This document shows, in pieces, positions 33,832 through 43,761 of a stretch of 64,000 nucleotides of DNA (position 1 is its first letter; each line of letters starts with the position of its first letter). Made by a program: the position numbers and the translations under genes. The stretch lies in assembly GCA_902362455.1 (NCBI GenBank), contig CABIWJ010000010.1:27855-91854 (forward strand), read 5' to 3'. A model generated the notes under the pieces. The model made no database searches and was not told the origin of the DNA. It saw nothing but the letters and a program-made list of their open reading frames with translations. This stretch comes from Eubacteriaceae bacterium (GTDB lineage: Bacteria > Bacillota > Clostridia > Lachnospirales > Lachnospiraceae).

Positions 33832-34734
33832 ATGTTTTTATATAGAAGAAAAACCAGTACGGAATTTAAATACATAAGATTTTTTCTAACAACATTATTA
33901 TGCATCTGTTTATGTATATTTCTGCTATTATGTAGCAGAGAAAAAGAAAAAATTACAGGTACAGGCGCAAACATAACTAAAAATAATTACCTGGTTGTTG
34001 ATTATCTGAATGTGGGTAAGGGTGATTGTATGTTGATTCAATCTAAAACGCACACATATCTGATAGACACAGGATACGAAGAAACAGCAGATGAGGTTAC
34101 TGCATTTCTTAAGAGCAAAAATATAAAGAAATTAGATGGAATGATAATTACTCACTATGATAAAGACCACATAGGCGGGGCGAAAGATATAGTTAAGAAC
34201 TTCGATGTAAATGTTATCTATATGCCTAAATATGATGGTACAGGAAGTATTTATCAGAAATTTATGGACAAACTTAATAAATGGAATAAGTTAAATCTGA
34301 TAAGTTATGTAACAGATAATATCAGAATAGAATTTGACGGAATTATAATGGATATCTATCCTGCGAAAGAAACTTTTAATGAAGATGATAATAACAATTC
34401 ACTGGTTACAAAGATAGTGAATAATAATGATAGTTTTTTATTTACGGGAGATATTGAAGATGAGAGAATATCAGAGTTGTTAGGTGATTCAATGATTAAG
34501 GCAGATGTTTTAAAGGTACCTTATCATGGCAGATTAGAGGATAATACCATACAGTTTATAGACGAGTCAGCCCCTGAATATGCGATAATTACATGTGAAT
34601 CAGAAAGTAAAGTATCGACAAGTCTGATATATGAATTGGAGAAATTAAATGTAAAGTATTATTTTAATTGTAATGGAAACATCAGATGTGATAGCGATGG
34701 GACTAAGAATATTAAAATAGAACAAAATAAATGA
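33832..34734 (+). CDS. Membrane-anchored ComEC-like metallo-beta-lactamase-fold hydrolase
   Basis: About 300 aa: an N-terminal membrane anchor (FFLTTLLCICLCIFLLLC) and a metallo-beta-lactamase fold of the ComEC/Rec2 C-terminal type, with LNVGKGDCMLI, the metal-binding THYDKDHIGG and FLFTGDIEDE and a final His in PYHGR. In ComEC the domain is a nuclease acting on incoming DNA; free-standing versions occur widely and are of unknown substrate. There is no channel domain. Start at 33832 is six bases from TGGAGATG. Confidence 0.82.
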   Translation: MFLYRRKTSTEFKYIRFFLTTLLCICLCIFLLLCSREKEKITGTGANITKNNYLVVDYLNVGKGDCMLIQSKTHTYLIDTGYEETADEVTAFLKSKNIKKLDGMIITHYDKDHIGGAKDIVKNFDVNVIYMPKYDGTGSIYQKFMDKLNKWNKLNLISYVTDNIRIEFDGIIMDIYPAKETFNEDDNNNSLVTKIVNNNDSFLFTGDIEDERISELLGDSMIKADVLKVPYHGRLEDNTIQFIDESAPEYAIITCESESKVSTSLIYELEKLNVKYYFNCNGNIRCDSDGTKNIKIEQNK

Positions 34735-34755
34735 CATCAAAGGAAGCGACTTACA

Positions 34756-35232
34756 ATGGGTAAAGAATTGAAAACAAATGCGATGCGTATTTTAGATAGA
34801 AATAAAATTAAATATGATATAAATACTTATGAATGTGATGAATTTATAAGTGGAACAGATATTGCTGACAGACTTGGACAGAATTATGATGAGTCATTTA
34901 AGACTTTAGTGGCAGTAGGAAAAAGCAGTAATTATTTTGTATTTGTAATTCCTATAGATAAAGAACTTGATTTAAAGAAAGCAGCTAAAGTGGTCGGCGA
35001 GAAGAATGTGGAAATGTTACATGTTAAGGATATTAATAAAGTGACAGGATATGTAAGAGGTGGTTGTACACCTATTGGTATGAAGAAGCAGTATAAGACA
35101 GTGTTGCATAATAGCATAATGAATTATGACAAAGTGATTATAAGTGGTGGACGAATAGGAACACAACTTGTTCTGGCACCAGAAGATATAGTTAAAGTAA
35201 CATCAGCAATTATTGAAGATATATGTATGTAG
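34756..35232 (+). CDS. ybaK: Cys-tRNA(Pro)/aminoacyl-tRNA deacylase, YbaK family
   Basis: A 158-aa YbaK/EbsC-type editing protein that hydrolyses mischarged Cys-tRNA(Pro). The conserved active-site Lys is in FVFVIPIDKELDL-like context and the fingerprint GYVRGGCTPIGMKK is unmistakable. It follows the previous gene by 21 bases. Confidence 0.93.
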   Translation: MGKELKTNAMRILDRNKIKYDINTYECDEFISGTDIADRLGQNYDESFKTLVAVGKSSNYFVFVIPIDKELDLKKAAKVVGEKNVEMLHVKDINKVTGYVRGGCTPIGMKKQYKTVLHNSIMNYDKVIISGGRIGTQLVLAPEDIVKVTSAIIEDICM

Positions 35233-35253
35233 AAAATATGAAAAGGAAAGCAG

Positions 35254-37170
35254 GTGGTAAGTGTGTATATTTTAGAATATGAAGTATGTGCAATAATATT
35301 AACATGTATTATCCTTGCTGCCTGCATTATGGGAAGAATAAAACATGATTCACAGTTTAAAATCTACGTGAGTATGCTGGTATATCTTCTTGTTACATCA
35401 ATTACAGATTTGTTATCGGGATATTTTATAAATCATATTGAGAAATATAGTATATGGTATATATATATTTTAGAGTATATATATTTTATATTTAAGATGC
35501 TTATGATAGTAATGTATTGTTTATATAATCTCGAAAGTGCTGAAAGTTGCTACAGAAGAAATCGTAAGTTATGGGTAGTAATTACAATACCGGCTGTGTT
35601 TGGACTTGTGTTGTTAGCTATTAATACATTCACAAATGTTATTTTTAAAATTGATAAAGTGAATGGGTTTGTAAGAGGAAAACTAATTGGAGTCATATAT
35701 GCCATAAGCATATTTTACATTGTATTTGCCATATTTTATATTAGAAGATTTGATAAAATCATAGAAAAATACAAATTATATAATATAGAATTCTTTGCAA
35801 TAGTAACTATATTATCAGTAATTATACAGTGTGTTAATCCGAGATACCTTGTAGAAAGTTTTGGCGAGGCGATATGTTTCTTAGTGTTGTACTTTAATGT
35901 GCAGAAACCTGATGATCTGATAGACGGAAGAGTGGCCACATTTAATCGTAAAGCATTTATGGACCGGGCAAAAGTATTTATTACATCAAAGATTCCATTT
36001 AATGTAATTTCAGTAAGCATTGAGGATTATGAATATCTTGAGAAAATATTTGGTAAAGACTGCATGAGTGATTTTGAAATTGATTTAGCAGATTACCTTA
36101 ATTCTAAGACAAAAGATATGAAGATATATAGAGTGTCTGACTATATGTTTTACATTGTATCTAATGTAAATACATATGAGCAAATGAAGGACTTAACAGA
36201 AGAAATACTTAAAGACTGTGACAGAGTATGGATGGTTGGAGATCTGGAGATACCTGTAATAATGGACATTTGCCTTATCCGTTATCCTGAGGATGTATCA
36301 GAATTAGAAGAACTATTTACCTGTACTAATTATTTTGCTAAGGAAGATCATGGCAAGGAAAACAGAGTAATAATTGCAGGAGATAATGAATATTATAATG
36401 GAAGAAGAAAAAGCAAGGTTAAATTAGCAATACATAAAGCCATTAAGAATAAATCATTTGAGGTATATTTTCAGCCTATTTATTCAACGAAGGATAAGAA
36501 GATTAATTCAGCAGAGGCATTAGTAAGACTTAATGATGAGGAATTAGGATTTATTTCACCGGAAGAATTTATACCGATTGCAGAGGAAGATGGTTCAATT
36601 ATAAGAATTGATGATTTCGTATTAGATGAAGTATGTAGATTCGCAAGAACCAATGAATTATATAAAAAGGGCATAGAATATATAGAAGTAAATGTGTCTG
36701 TTATTGAATGTATGAAACACGATATGGCTAAAAGGGTTTCTGATAAGATTGAAAAATATGGACTCCATCCGGGACAGATTAATTTAGAGATAACAGAGAC
36801 AGCCACAGTTAATTCACCTCAGATGTTAGATATTAATATGAGAAAATTAGTTGAAGGTGGTGTACAGTTCTCGTTAGACGATTATGGTACAGGATACTCA
36901 AATATTAATTATCTGATAAATCTTCCATTTCATCTTATCAAAATGGATAAGACTATAGTATGGTCATCATTTAAAAATGATAAAGCAGGAATTGCACTAG
37001 ATAGTAGTGTAAAAATGATTAGAAAGTTAGGGTTCCATATTGTGGCAGAAGGGATTGAAACAGCTGAACAGGCTGCAAAATTAGAGTCTATTGGTTGTGA
37101 ATATCTGCAAGGATATTATTATTCAAAACCATTATCACAGAAGAATTTTTTAAACTTTTTAGATGATTAG
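35254..37170 (+). CDS. Membrane-bound EAL c-di-GMP phosphodiesterase with degenerate GGDEF
   Basis: A 638-aa protein. About seven N-terminal membrane helices (to residue 215), a GGDEF-like domain lacking the active motif (the equivalent site reads RVSDYMF), then a complete EAL domain with EALVRL, NVSVIECM, EITETATV, DDYGTGYSNINYL, KMDK and AEGIETAEQ. The EAL domain should linearise c-di-GMP while the dead GGDEF may bind GTP or serve as spacer. GTG start at 35254 (or 35263). Ends with an intrinsic terminator. A sensor ligand cannot be named. Confidence 0.9.
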   Translation: MVSVYILEYEVCAIILTCIILAACIMGRIKHDSQFKIYVSMLVYLLVTSITDLLSGYFINHIEKYSIWYIYILEYIYFIFKMLMIVMYCLYNLESAESCYRRNRKLWVVITIPAVFGLVLLAINTFTNVIFKIDKVNGFVRGKLIGVIYAISIFYIVFAIFYIRRFDKIIEKYKLYNIEFFAIVTILSVIIQCVNPRYLVESFGEAICFLVLYFNVQKPDDLIDGRVATFNRKAFMDRAKVFITSKIPFNVISVSIEDYEYLEKIFGKDCMSDFEIDLADYLNSKTKDMKIYRVSDYMFYIVSNVNTYEQMKDLTEEILKDCDRVWMVGDLEIPVIMDICLIRYPEDVSELEELFTCTNYFAKEDHGKENRVIIAGDNEYYNGRRKSKVKLAIHKAIKNKSFEVYFQPIYSTKDKKINSAEALVRLNDEELGFISPEEFIPIAEEDGSIIRIDDFVLDEVCRFARTNELYKKGIEYIEVNVSVIECMKHDMAKRVSDKIEKYGLHPGQINLEITETATVNSPQMLDINMRKLVEGGVQFSLDDYGTGYSNINYLINLPFHLIKMDKTIVWSSFKNDKAGIALDSSVKMIRKLGFHIVAEGIETAEQAAKLESIGCEYLQGYYYSKPLSQKNFLNFLDD

Positions 37171-37189
37171 TAAGGCCAAGAAGTCCGTC

Positions 37190-37245
37190 TATGACACATG
37201 CTCTCATATTTCCTTAATCGGGTGTGTGTCATATATTTTATTTTT
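37190..37245 (+). terminator. Terminator after EAL gene
   Basis: ATGACACA pairs with TGTGTCAT across a 26-base loop, followed by a T-rich tract. Confidence 0.7.
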
Positions 37246-37300
37246 TGTTATAAGGGTTAAAAAGTCTTTTCTAGGATAATGGTTATAATAAAAATAGATA

Positions 37301-37329
37301 TAGATATTTTCAGCCGAATTTTGTATAAT
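37301..37329 (+). promoter_or_regulatory. Promoter of uraA-upp
   Basis: TAGATA, 17-base spacer, TATAAT. About 60 bases of leader follow. No PyrR-binding loop or anti-terminator/terminator pair typical of pyr genes is visible. Confidence 0.5.
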
Positions 37330-37392
37330 ATAAAGAAGCGTGTGTAATCGTTTTTTATATTACCGCAAAATAACAATTCAGGAGGAAAGAAA

Positions 37393-38736
37393 ATGAAGGA
37401 ACTTGGCATTCAGTCAGAAAATCCGTCAGATGGAGCAATCTATGATATCAAACAGTTAGGTATTTCTAAGACATTATTATTGGGTATCCAGCATACATTT
37501 GCAATGTTTGGTGCAACAGTATTAGTTCCAATACTGACAGGATTATCAATTTCAACAACATTATTAATGGCAGGACTTGGAACTTTATTGTTTCATTTAA
37601 TAACAAAGGGAAAAGTACCTGCATTTTTAGGTTCTTCTTTTGCATTTCTAGGAGGATATTCAGCCGTTAAGGCAATGGACTTTGGCGAGGGAGTTAATGC
37701 ATTACCATATGCCTGTGGTGGTGTATTTATAGCCGGACTTGTATATGTAGTGGTAGCCGCATTGGTTAAAGTATTTGGAGCGAAAAAAGTAATGAAATTT
37801 TTCCCACCTGTTGTAACAGGACCAATTATTATAGCCATAGGTCTTATACTTGCACCATCAGCTATAAATAACTGTAAAACAGACTGGCTTCTTGCAATTA
37901 TAGCAATAGCCATTGTTATCGTATGTAACATATGGGGTAAAGGAATGGTTAAGATTATTCCAATTATGCTTGGAGTAGTTGGAACATATGTAATAGCAAT
38001 TATTCTTGCTAAATATGGACATGGAACAATTGATTATGCAACAATCAGGAATGCTGCATGGGTTGGACTTCCATTAAAAACAAGTGAATTTATGAAATTT
38101 GATGTAAGTGCAATTGTAGCAGTTGTACCAATTTCATTGGCAACAATGATGGAACATATCGGTGATATATCAGCAATCGGAGCAACCACAGGTAAGAATT
38201 ATATTGCTGATCCGGGACTTCACAGAACGCTTTTAGGTGATGGTCTTGCAACAAGTTTATCAGCAGCATTTGGTGGCCCTGCGAATACAACATATGGAGA
38301 AAATACAGGTGTACTTGCATTAACCAAAGTGTATGATCCGGTTGTTATGAGAATTGCAGCACTTTTTGCAGTTATGTTATCATTCTCACCAAAATTTGCA
38401 GCTGTAATTCAGGTTATTCCATCAGCAATTATTGGTGGTGTGTCATTAATCTTATATGGAATGATTTCCTCAATTGGTGTAAGAAACGTAGTAGAAAATG
38501 CCGTAGATTTTACAAAGAGCAGAAATCTTATTATTGCAGCGGTAATATTAGTAACATCTCTTGGCATAGAATATCAGTCAGTAAGTAATGCAGCAGGTGA
38601 ATCAGTTATTGCCTCAGGTATTACATTCAATGTAGCCGGTGTAGCAATTACATTATCAGGACTTGCAATTGCCGCAATAGCGGGAATATTATTGAATGCA
38701 ATTCTTCCAGGAAAAGATTACGAATTTAAAGAATAG
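37393..38736 (+). CDS. uraA: Uracil permease / uracil-xanthine transporter
   Basis: A 447-aa nucleobase-cation symporter of the NCS2 family with about 14 membrane segments. Characteristic segments: LLGIQHTFAMFGATVLVP at the start, the TGPIIIAIGL region, MMEHIGDISAIG with the conserved substrate Glu, and GGPANTTYGENTGVLALTKV split by the second substrate-contact site. Start has CAGGAGG. Paired with upp, it takes up uracil for salvage. Confidence 0.95.
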   Translation: MKELGIQSENPSDGAIYDIKQLGISKTLLLGIQHTFAMFGATVLVPILTGLSISTTLLMAGLGTLLFHLITKGKVPAFLGSSFAFLGGYSAVKAMDFGEGVNALPYACGGVFIAGLVYVVVAALVKVFGAKKVMKFFPPVVTGPIIIAIGLILAPSAINNCKTDWLLAIIAIAIVIVCNIWGKGMVKIIPIMLGVVGTYVIAIILAKYGHGTIDYATIRNAAWVGLPLKTSEFMKFDVSAIVAVVPISLATMMEHIGDISAIGATTGKNYIADPGLHRTLLGDGLATSLSAAFGGPANTTYGENTGVLALTKVYDPVVMRIAALFAVMLSFSPKFAAVIQVIPSAIIGGVSLILYGMISSIGVRNVVENAVDFTKSRNLIIAAVILVTSLGIEYQSVSNAAGESVIASGITFNVAGVAITLSGLAIAAIAGILLNAILPGKDYEFKE

Positions 38737-38760
38737 AAAATATAGAAGCGAGGTAAAGGT

Positions 38761-39402
38761 ATGTACAAAAACTATGAGAATGTAACTATTTTAGACCACC
38801 CATTAATTAAGCATAAGATTTCAATGCTTAGGGATAAGAATACAGGAACTAACGAATTCAGAACTATAATAGAAGAAATCGCTATGCTTATGGGATATGA
38901 AGCACTTAGAGATCTTCCAACAGAAGATGTAGAGATTGAAACTCCTATTGAAAAGTGTACGACACCAATGATAGCAGGACGAAAACTTGCAGTTGTACCT
39001 ATTCTTAGAGCTGGTCTTGGTATGGTGGGTGGAATACTTGCACTTACACCAAGTGCAAAAGTAGGTCATATTGGTTTATGCAGAAATGAAGAAACTCATG
39101 AGCCGGAGGAATATTATTGTAAGCTTCCAACTCCAATTGAAGAGAGAGTAATCGTTGTAACAGATCCTATGCTTGCAACAGGTGGTTCAGCAGTTGCCGC
39201 AGTTAATTTCATAAAACAGCATGGCGGAAAGAAGATAAAGTTTATGTCAATAATTGCCGCACCAGAGGGAATTGACAGATTAATGACAGCACATCCTGAT
39301 ATCCAGTTATATGTAGGTCAGTTAGACAGATGTTTAAATGAAGATGCTTATATTTGTCCTGGACTTGGTGATGCAGGCGACAGAATATTTGGTACAAAAT
39401 AA
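38761..39402 (+). CDS. upp: Uracil phosphoribosyltransferase
   Basis: Converts uracil and PRPP to UMP. The 213-aa protein has the PRPP loop [12 protein letters not shown], the uracil-binding [13 protein letters not shown] at the C-terminus and [10 protein letters not shown]. Twenty-four bases after uraA, the two form a uracil salvage operon closed by a terminator. Confidence 0.97.
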   Translation: MYKNYENVTILDHPLIKHKISMLRDKNTGTNEFRTIIEEIAMLMGYEALRDLPTEDVEIETPIEKCTTPMIAGRKLAVVPILRAGLGMVGGILALTPSAKVGHIGLCRNEETHEPEEYYCKLPTPIEERVIVVTDPMLATGGSAVAAVNFIKQHGGKKIKFMSIIAAPEGIDRLMTAHPDIQLYVGQLDRCLNEDAYICPGLGDAGDRIFGTK

Positions 39403-39413
39403 TTTAGATAATT

Positions 39414-39451
39414 ATGGGATTAAGGGAGCATATTACCTTAATTCCATTTTT
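39414..39451 (+). terminator. Terminator of uraA-upp operon
   Basis: ATTAAGG pairs with CCTTAAT within a longer ATGG...CCAT stem, followed by five T. Confidence 0.75.
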
Positions 39452-39492
39452 AGGTTAAAAAAATATATTAAACGAATCAAAGGAGAAAAAGA

Positions 39493-42400
39493 ATGTATTG
39501 GAAGCTGGCAATAGTTTTTGGAATATTTCTGATAATTGATATACTAGGGCATATATTCCTGAGAATAAGACGAAAAGCATTTGAATGGATATTAATGTCA
39601 ACAATTATTATATTAACCATCGGTTCAGTGACGATGGGTATTTTGAATACAGTTAGGAAAGATAAGTCGGATGCTTCAGATTTATTTGTGGCATATAATT
39701 ATCTTATAGATGGAAATATATCAAGTGCGGAGGTAAAACTTGCTACAGTTGGTGGCGAGTATGGCGTTAAAGCAGAGGTTTTAGGCGTTATATCATCATT
39801 AATAGAGCAGGATTATATACAGGGATATTTTAAATCAGAAAGACTTTTAGAAAGTGGCGAACTTAAAGATATTGATAAGAAATATGTTAAAAAAGTTCAA
39901 CAAATTTGTAAGGAAGAAATAGGCCTGGTTGGAGAATCAGAAGAAAAATATACGGATTATAAGGATTATCTTGCTGATTTAGAGGATATACAGATACAAT
40001 ATACTGCTTCAGGCTCATATAATGTTAAAACTGAAAAGACTGAAGAAGCTATAGAAATAGCGAAGGATTATATGAATGAGATGAAATTCTCAGACAAACA
40101 GCTTCAGGATTATACACAGGACTATGAAATGGATAATAAATTGTATGGTCAGGATATTTCTGAAATTACTGAAAATGATTTGAAAGATATAGAGAGTGAA
40201 TATGGTAAAAGTGAGGATGTATTAAGACTTTATTGTAAATATTACATATATATAAAAGATTATGAGGCAGCTAAGAAAGCAGCTGACAAGCTTATTAATA
40301 AATATAGAAATGAAGAGAACTATGTTATATATACTGACGTTATTGCGCAGGAGGCATATTCTAAAGCACAGTTAAATACTGATAATGTAATGACAAGTGG
40401 TGACGGTATTAATAATTCACCAGATGACAGGTCAGATTATGCAATAGACAATGGTACTGGTAATGATATAGATAATAAATCTGTAGATTCTGAGGTTAGA
40501 AAATTAATAGAAAAGGCTGAGAGGAAATACGAGCAGGCGAAGAAATTAGAAGAATATAATGATAATATTACAGATGAAATTCAAGCACAGATAGATAAGC
40601 TGTTATCAGAAGCAAATGATTTGTATACAGAAGCAAATTATGTGGACGTAAAAAGGGCAATTAATTATATTCTTGCAAAAAGACCTAAGAATGGTGATGA
40701 AACAGGAATGTATAATCTGCAGCTTGCCAAACTGTATCTGATTATAGGAGACAGAGAGACTGCTAATAAATATTTATACGAGGTAATAGATAATAGTGTA
40801 GATATTTCAGATAATTCAGCCATAAAAGAGGCACTCGATGAAGTAGTTGAGCAATATAATAAGTTAACGACAGATGAATATAATTCAGAATTAAATGCTG
40901 TCGTTGATGCGTTGATTGATGCACAGACAAATGGAGTGGTTCCTTCTGATGAAAGCACAATTAATGGCTCATTTAATTCATATGTTACTAACACACTCAA
41001 ATATGATAAATTGAATATTCATATAAGCAGAATTGATAAATCTGAATATCCAAAGATAAAAGCATATGTGAATATCAATGGTGATAAAGAGGGTAAAAAT
41101 GAGTTAGCATCAGATTTTAAAGAAAACGATTTTACATTAATAGATACTTTATATGAAATAGATAATTTTAAAATATTAAGCGATAAATCAAGCAGTAAAG
41201 TAAGCATTGCGATAGTGATGGATAAGAGTGGAAGCATGTTAGGTTCACCAATAGATAATGCTAAGATGGCTGCCGTTGAAGCAGTAAATTATATGGAAAA
41301 AGAAAATGAAAAGATTTCAATAATAGCATATGCTGATGGTGCTGAAAATGTGCAGAAACTTACAGATTCACATGAAAGACTTAAACGTGCAATTAACAGC
41401 ATAGAAAGTGACGGAGGAACTAATATTGCCGGTGGACTTAATGCCGGAATTGATGAAATAAAAGATGAAACAGGAAGCAGAGCTATAATACTTATGTCTG
41501 ATGGTCAGGACGGAAATACGGCTGCCATGCCGGAAGCGATACAGAACGCAGTCGATGAAGGGATAGCTGTATATACAGTAGCATTTGGTGATGCTGATGA
41601 GGAATATATGAAAGACATTGCTGATAAGACAGGTGGTAAATTCATTAAAGCATCAAGTTCGTCAGAATTATCGGACATTTATCTGACATTACAGAAATAC
41701 ATAGTGAATAATTACTGTATAGAATATACGGTAGAGAAAAATGTGGAAACAGATCCAAGAAATCTTATGGTATCAATTGATGAATACAGTACATCTGATA
41801 ACAAAGATTATTATATTAAGGAAGAAAACAAACCATCTGATGAAGGTAACAAAGATTCAATTGAGAAAATCGATGAAAATACATTGGGAATATCGTCAAT
41901 TACTCCAGGTACAACCTGTATAAAAGATGTAACAAATGGCATAAGTGTTACGATTACAGGTGGTGGTTTTGAAGAGGGAATGAATATTTCCGTAGGTAAA
42001 ATTCCGCTTACGGATATCAAAGTGGAAAGTAAGACTACATTAACAGCCACATTAAAGGGTACAATTGAACCGGGAAGATATGATATCCAGATTAAGACAT
42101 CAGATGGAAGATTAATTATTGCTAATAAAATGTTTAGCGTATTCAAATCAGGTACAACCAAGTCCATAAGATTAGGTGGAAGTACCATTACTGCTGATGC
42201 AATCGGACAAATTTCAGATAACAAATTATTAGCAAGTGGAAATGTTATGCTAAATGGTTTTGTACATAGTGCAGGCGATATGGAGATAACCGTAAATGGA
42301 ATGGATAAAGACATTGACTTAAATGCAAATTCATCTGTATATGTAGGCGAAAGCGGTACATTAAGCGGCAATTCCAAACTATATGTAAGTTATAAACAGA

Positions 42401-43728
42401 TGTCAGAAGCAAACGGACAGAACTTCACAACACTTGTTATGGGTGGTAAGGACTATGTTATTCAAAAACACAGATATTCTATAGATGTAGATTCTTCTTC
42501 GGCAGGTTTTGATAATAATATTTGTGACTTTGATTTATCAATTCCACTGATAATGGATGTCGATGTTGCAGAAGTTAATCTGTATTCAAACCGTCTGCAG
42601 ATAGATGTTAAGAGCATAAGATTAGATGAGATAGTTAAAGACGTTAATAAATCATTGAAGCATAAAAAAGGTGCAAATGAACCGGAACCAACACCTGTTT
42701 CAAGAACAGATGCCAATAAATTTGACATAAAAGATGCCGGAGACATTGGAGTTTCCATTGCATTAACACCTGATGGAATAGAATTTGGTGGCGAAGCCGA
42801 AGTAAATGTGAATGACGCATTACAATTTGGAACATTTGGAATAAAGTCCATAAAAGTTAAATTAAACTCCCTTGATGCAGATAATGAATACTGGAGTATC
42901 GGTGGAGAAATTGATTTTAGCAGACTTATACCTGGTTTTGGAGGAACAGGCATAGAGGGACTTGAGGGTTCATTGTCATCATATTACTGGTTACCTGATA
43001 AAGTAAGTATAGATGCTTCATTGAATCCCGGAATACCGATATATAAGATTATTGAAATCAATAAAGTCGGTGGCTCCCTTCAGGGAATGAGTACAGGATT
43101 ATTAAAGCTGTATGAAAGTATTGTATCACCTGAGACATACAATATTATCGGTACAGATATAAAGTCAGATGCTTATGATTATCAGGACGTAGTATTGGCA
43201 GCTAAATTAGGTGCTGAAGCTAATATATTTAATACCATAGATGTAAGTAATAATAAGCTATTAAAGAAATTCAAGGACTGGGGCGAAATAGGTAACATTG
43301 ATGGCAAAATAGAGATTAATTTCTCAGAGCCGGAATTCGTAATCGGTGCAGATATGTCATTGCTTGGTTCTGAAAAAGCATCGGCTGAGGCTAAGATTAA
43401 TAAAAGTGGACTAGACATTTCAGCAAATGTTAAGTTAAATATTTCAGGTTTTGGAATGGAAATATCAGGTGGTGCTGATGCAGACTTAGGTGGAAATCTG
43501 TCAGGTGCATATATGAAGGCCGGAGTAAATGGTAAACTTGATTGCGCACCACTTAGTATTCATGCAAATGGTAATGCATCATTTAAAGTTGAATTTGAAT
43601 GGGATTTCAAATATGCAGCAGTTACAGTTAATTACAAAGATGGCAGTGTGAACAAAGAGGGAACACTCTGGTATGATGCAGATGGTGGCCCATTTATCTG
43701 GAATAAAATTGGTACATCATCAAATTAA
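39493..43728 (+). CDS. Giant membrane-anchored VWA-domain protein
   Basis: A 1,411-aa protein. Two N-terminal membrane helices (about 3-55) are followed by helical TPR-like repeats (about 60-470), a von Willebrand A domain (about 565-745) with intact metal-ion site DKSGS and the later GGTNI and SDGQDG, an IPT/TIG-like beta domain (about 800-890), and a long C-terminal part of repeating beta strands rich in Asp, Gly, Ser and Asn. The metal site suggests binding to a protein or surface ligand. The large beta region recalls polymer or amyloid-like surface assemblies but no named family is recognised. The next gene follows 33 bases later and is presumably its partner. Confidence 0.75.
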   Translation: MYWKLAIVFGIFLIIDILGHIFLRIRRKAFEWILMSTIIILTIGSVTMGILNTVRKDKSDASDLFVAYNYLIDGNISSAEVKLATVGGEYGVKAEVLGVISSLIEQDYIQGYFKSERLLESGELKDIDKKYVKKVQQICKEEIGLVGESEEKYTDYKDYLADLEDIQIQYTASGSYNVKTEKTEEAIEIAKDYMNEMKFSDKQLQDYTQDYEMDNKLYGQDISEITENDLKDIESEYGKSEDVLRLYCKYYIYIKDYEAAKKAADKLINKYRNEENYVIYTDVIAQEAYSKAQLNTDNVMTSGDGINNSPDDRSDYAIDNGTGNDIDNKSVDSEVRKLIEKAERKYEQAKKLEEYNDNITDEIQAQIDKLLSEANDLYTEANYVDVKRAINYILAKRPKNGDETGMYNLQLAKLYLIIGDRETANKYLYEVIDNSVDISDNSAIKEALDEVVEQYNKLTTDEYNSELNAVVDALIDAQTNGVVPSDESTINGSFNSYVTNTLKYDKLNIHISRIDKSEYPKIKAYVNINGDKEGKNELASDFKENDFTLIDTLYEIDNFKILSDKSSSKVSIAIVMDKSGSMLGSPIDNAKMAAVEAVNYMEKENEKISIIAYADGAENVQKLTDSHERLKRAINSIESDGGTNIAGGLNAGIDEIKDETGSRAIILMSDGQDGNTAAMPEAIQNAVDEGIAVYTVAFGDADEEYMKDIADKTGGKFIKASSSSELSDIYLTLQKYIVNNYCIEYTVEKNVETDPRNLMVSIDEYSTSDNKDYYIKEENKPSDEGNKDSIEKIDENTLGISSITPGTTCIKDVTNGISVTITGGGFEEGMNISVGKIPLTDIKVESKTTLTATLKGTIEPGRYDIQIKTSDGRLIIANKMFSVFKSGTTKSIRLGGSTITADAIGQISDNKLLASGNVMLNGFVHSAGDMEITVNGMDKDIDLNANSSVYVGESGTLSGNSKLYVSYKQMSEANGQNFTTLVMGGKDYVIQKHRYSIDVDSSSAGFDNNICDFDLSIPLIMDVDVAEVNLYSNRLQIDVKSIRLDEIVKDVNKSLKHKKGANEPEPTPVSRTDANKFDIKDAGDIGVSIALTPDGIEFGGEAEVNVNDALQFGTFGIKSIKVKLNSLDADNEYWSIGGEIDFSRLIPGFGGTGIEGLEGSLSSYYWLPDKVSIDASLNPGIPIYKIIEINKVGGSLQGMSTGLLKLYESIVSPETYNIIGTDIKSDAYDYQDVVLAAKLGAEANIFNTIDVSNNKLLKKFKDWGEIGNIDGKIEINFSEPEFVIGADMSLLGSEKASAEAKINKSGLDISANVKLNISGFGMEISGGADADLGGNLSGAYMKAGVNGKLDCAPLSIHANGNASFKVEFEWDFKYAAVTVNYKDGSVNKEGTLWYDADGGPFIWNKIGTSSN

Positions 43729-43729
43729 T

Positions 43730-43750
43730 GTAAACGTCTGCGGAATGGAG
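43730..43750 (+). repeat. Family-B 3' tail carrying the ribosome-binding site
   Basis: Twenty-one bases identical to 31516-31536: the pseudoknot strand ACGTCTGC followed by GGAATGGAG. No P1 or P2 hairpin remains. It supplies the ribosome-binding site of the following gene. Confidence 0.75.
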
Positions 43751-43761
43751 AAAAGTATATT

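Noticed and set aside
37301..37392. PyrR attenuator or uracil riboswitch upstream of uraA
   Set aside because: The leader is short and lacks the PyrR-binding loop and terminator/antiterminator pair.
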